Positions 63,183-64,000 of a stretch of 64,000 nucleotides of DNA are shown here, in pieces; positions within the stretch are counted from its first letter, which is position 1, and every line of letters starts with the position of its first letter. Below the pieces are notes generated by a model. It did not search any database, had not been told where the DNA came from, and saw only the letters and a list, made by a program, of their open reading frames with translations. The stretch covers positions 186,001 through 250,000 of the forward strand of contig NZ_JAAARM010000005.1 of the NCBI RefSeq assembly GCF_009908285.1, written 5' to 3'. The DNA comes from Pseudomonas sp. Fl4BN1. Its GTDB lineage: Bacteria > Pseudomonadota > Gammaproteobacteria > Pseudomonadales > Pseudomonadaceae. The position numbers and the translations under genes are program-made.

Positions 63183-64000
63183 CTACTTCTTCAGGCCAAG
63201 TTTCTTCAGCTCTTCGTCACGAAGTTCGCGGCGCAGGATCTTGCCAACGTTGGTGGTCGGCAGCGCATCGCGGAACTCCACCGCCTTGGGCACCTTGTAG
63301 CCAGTGACGTTAGCCCGCATGTGCTGCATCACCTGCTCCTTGGTCAGGGTCACCCCCGGCTTGACCACGATGAAGATCTTGATGGTCTCGCCGGACTTCT
63401 CGTCCGGTATGCCGATCGCCGCGCACTGCAGAACGCCCGGCAGCGAGACCAGCACGTCTTCCAGTTCGTTGGGATACACGTTGAAACCAGAGACCAGGAT
63501 CATGTCTTTCTTGCGATCGACGACACGGATGTAGCCATCCGGCTGGATCAGGGCGATGTCACCGGTCTTCAGCCAGCCTTCGCTACTGAGGACTTCATCG
63601 GTGGCGTCCTGGCGCTGCCAGTAGCCCTTCATCACTTGCGGGCCCTTGACGCACAACTCGCCGACTTCACCCAGGGGCAATTCGTCGCCCGCGTCGTTGA
63701 TCACCCGGCACAGGGTCGAAGGCACCGGAATGCCGATGGTGCCGATCTGGATGTTCTGGATCGGGTTGACCGTGGCCACCGGGCTGGTCTCGGTCATGCC
63801 GTAACCTTCACAGATCGGGCAGTTGGTCACCGATTTCCAACGCTCGGCGGCCGCCAGTTGCAAGGCCATGCCACCGGACAACGTGACTTTCAGCGCAGAG
63901 AAGTCCAGCTTGCGGAAGGCTTCGCTATTGCACAGGGCGACGAACAGGGTATTGAGGCCGACAAAACCGCTGAACTTCCACTTCGACAGCTCCTTGACCA
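63183..64000 (-). CDS. fadD: Long-chain-fatty-acid-CoA ligase, 5' end beyond window
   Basis: The C-terminal 272 residues of an AMP-forming acyl-CoA synthetase; the frame is open to the window edge. Visible motifs are TLSGGMALQLAAAERWK, CEGYGMTETSPVATVNP (A5), EGWLKTGDIALIQPDGYIRV (A7), RKKDMILVSGFNVYPNELED (A8, with the FadD linker) and VGKILRRELRDEELK with the A10 lysine. The VYPNELED and GMTETSP forms fit FadD. It activates imported fatty acids for beta-oxidation. In pseudomonads fadD1 and fadD2 are often tandem; the partner would be outside this window. Confidence 0.92.
   Translation of the reverse strand, partial: VKELSKWKFSGFVGLNTLFVALCNSEAFRKLDFSALKVTLSGGMALQLAAAERWKSVTNCPICEGYGMTETSPVATVNPIQNIQIGTIGIPVPSTLCRVINDAGDELPLGEVGELCVKGPQVMKGYWQRQDATDEVLSSEGWLKTGDIALIQPDGYIRVVDRKKDMILVSGFNVYPNELEDVLVSLPGVLQCAAIGIPDEKSGETIKIFIVVKPGVTLTKEQVMQHMRANVTGYKVPKAVEFRDALPTTNVGKILRRELRDEELKKLGLKK

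Noticed and set aside
1..64000. Prophage, transposon, CRISPR, toxin-antitoxin, secretion or biosynthetic cluster
   Set aside because: No integrase, transposase, phage structural, Cas, NRPS/PKS or recognisable toxin-antitoxin gene was seen; genes are standard chromosomal metabolism, transport and regulation.

Overview
The window is a stretch of a GC-rich gamma-proteobacterial chromosome, almost certainly a Pseudomonas of the fluorescens/protegens/chlororaphis group. The protein sequences are typical of that group (DUF2025 protein, split pqiA, PACE pumps, GntR/GntK/GntP, KdpFABC-DE, BdlA-like PAS-PAS chemoreceptors), the region is dense with LysR and AraC regulators, and a Pseudomonas-type REP pair lies at 20837-20919. 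No rRNA, tRNA, IS element, prophage, integron or CRISPR array was recognised. Both ends cut through genes: a methyltransferase at the left edge and fadD at the right edge.

Layout. 1-6.6 kb: partial methyltransferase, an orphan zinc-ribbon-like protein, a TauE/SafE exporter divergent from an AraC regulator, a small HTH protein, a P-loop kinase-like protein, and an MBL hydrolase divergent from a TetR regulator with a perfect operator-like palindrome between them. 6.8-20.8 kb: signalling and envelope genes. These are a MASE2-GGDEF cyclase, a PAS-PAS-MCP receptor, a frameshifted DUF1003 gene, a LysR regulator divergent from a two-gene amidotransferase-like/monooxygenase unit, glycerophosphodiesterase plus AraC, a sterol-desaturase-family hydroxylase, a PepSY protein behind a PmrA-like box, a GAF histidine kinase, an MCP and ZntB. 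21-29.7 kb: a Pit phosphate transporter, then a minus-strand cluster of a PxpA-like protein, a biotin carrier, biotin carboxylase, divergent PxpB-like and PxpC-like subunits and an NCS1 permease, with a divergent LysR gene. This looks like uptake and biotin-dependent breakdown of a lactam or amide whose identity cannot be read from sequence.

29.7-45 kb: pqiA1-pqiA2-pqiB-pqiC lipid-transport operon; a PACE pump with divergent LysR; two GNAT genes flanking a decayed NTF2-like gene; and the kdp potassium operon with the uncommon order F-(27-aa ORF)-A-C-B-D-E. 45-51 kb: LysE exporter, alaC, and the gluconate genes gntP, gntK and gntR with three matching operator sites. 51-58 kb: a second LysE-type exporter with divergent LysR, a second LysR/PACE pair, a glutathione transferase, an SDR epimerase, a conserved hypothetical gene and a second PAS-PAS-MCP receptor. 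58-64 kb: LysR divergent from gstA, a 38-aa lysine-rich protein, GNAT, a brkB-def operon, a CsbD stress protein, a hypothetical protein and the 3' part of fadD.

Most of the window reads as ordinary core or flexible Pseudomonas genome. The items that most deserve follow-up are the biotin-linked PxpABC-like cluster, the rearranged kdp operon with its extra membrane peptide, the amidotransferase-like protein lacking its catalytic histidine, and the paired TTGTACAA palindromes downstream of the cyclase. Operator, promoter and terminator calls are by eye, and no database search was possible.
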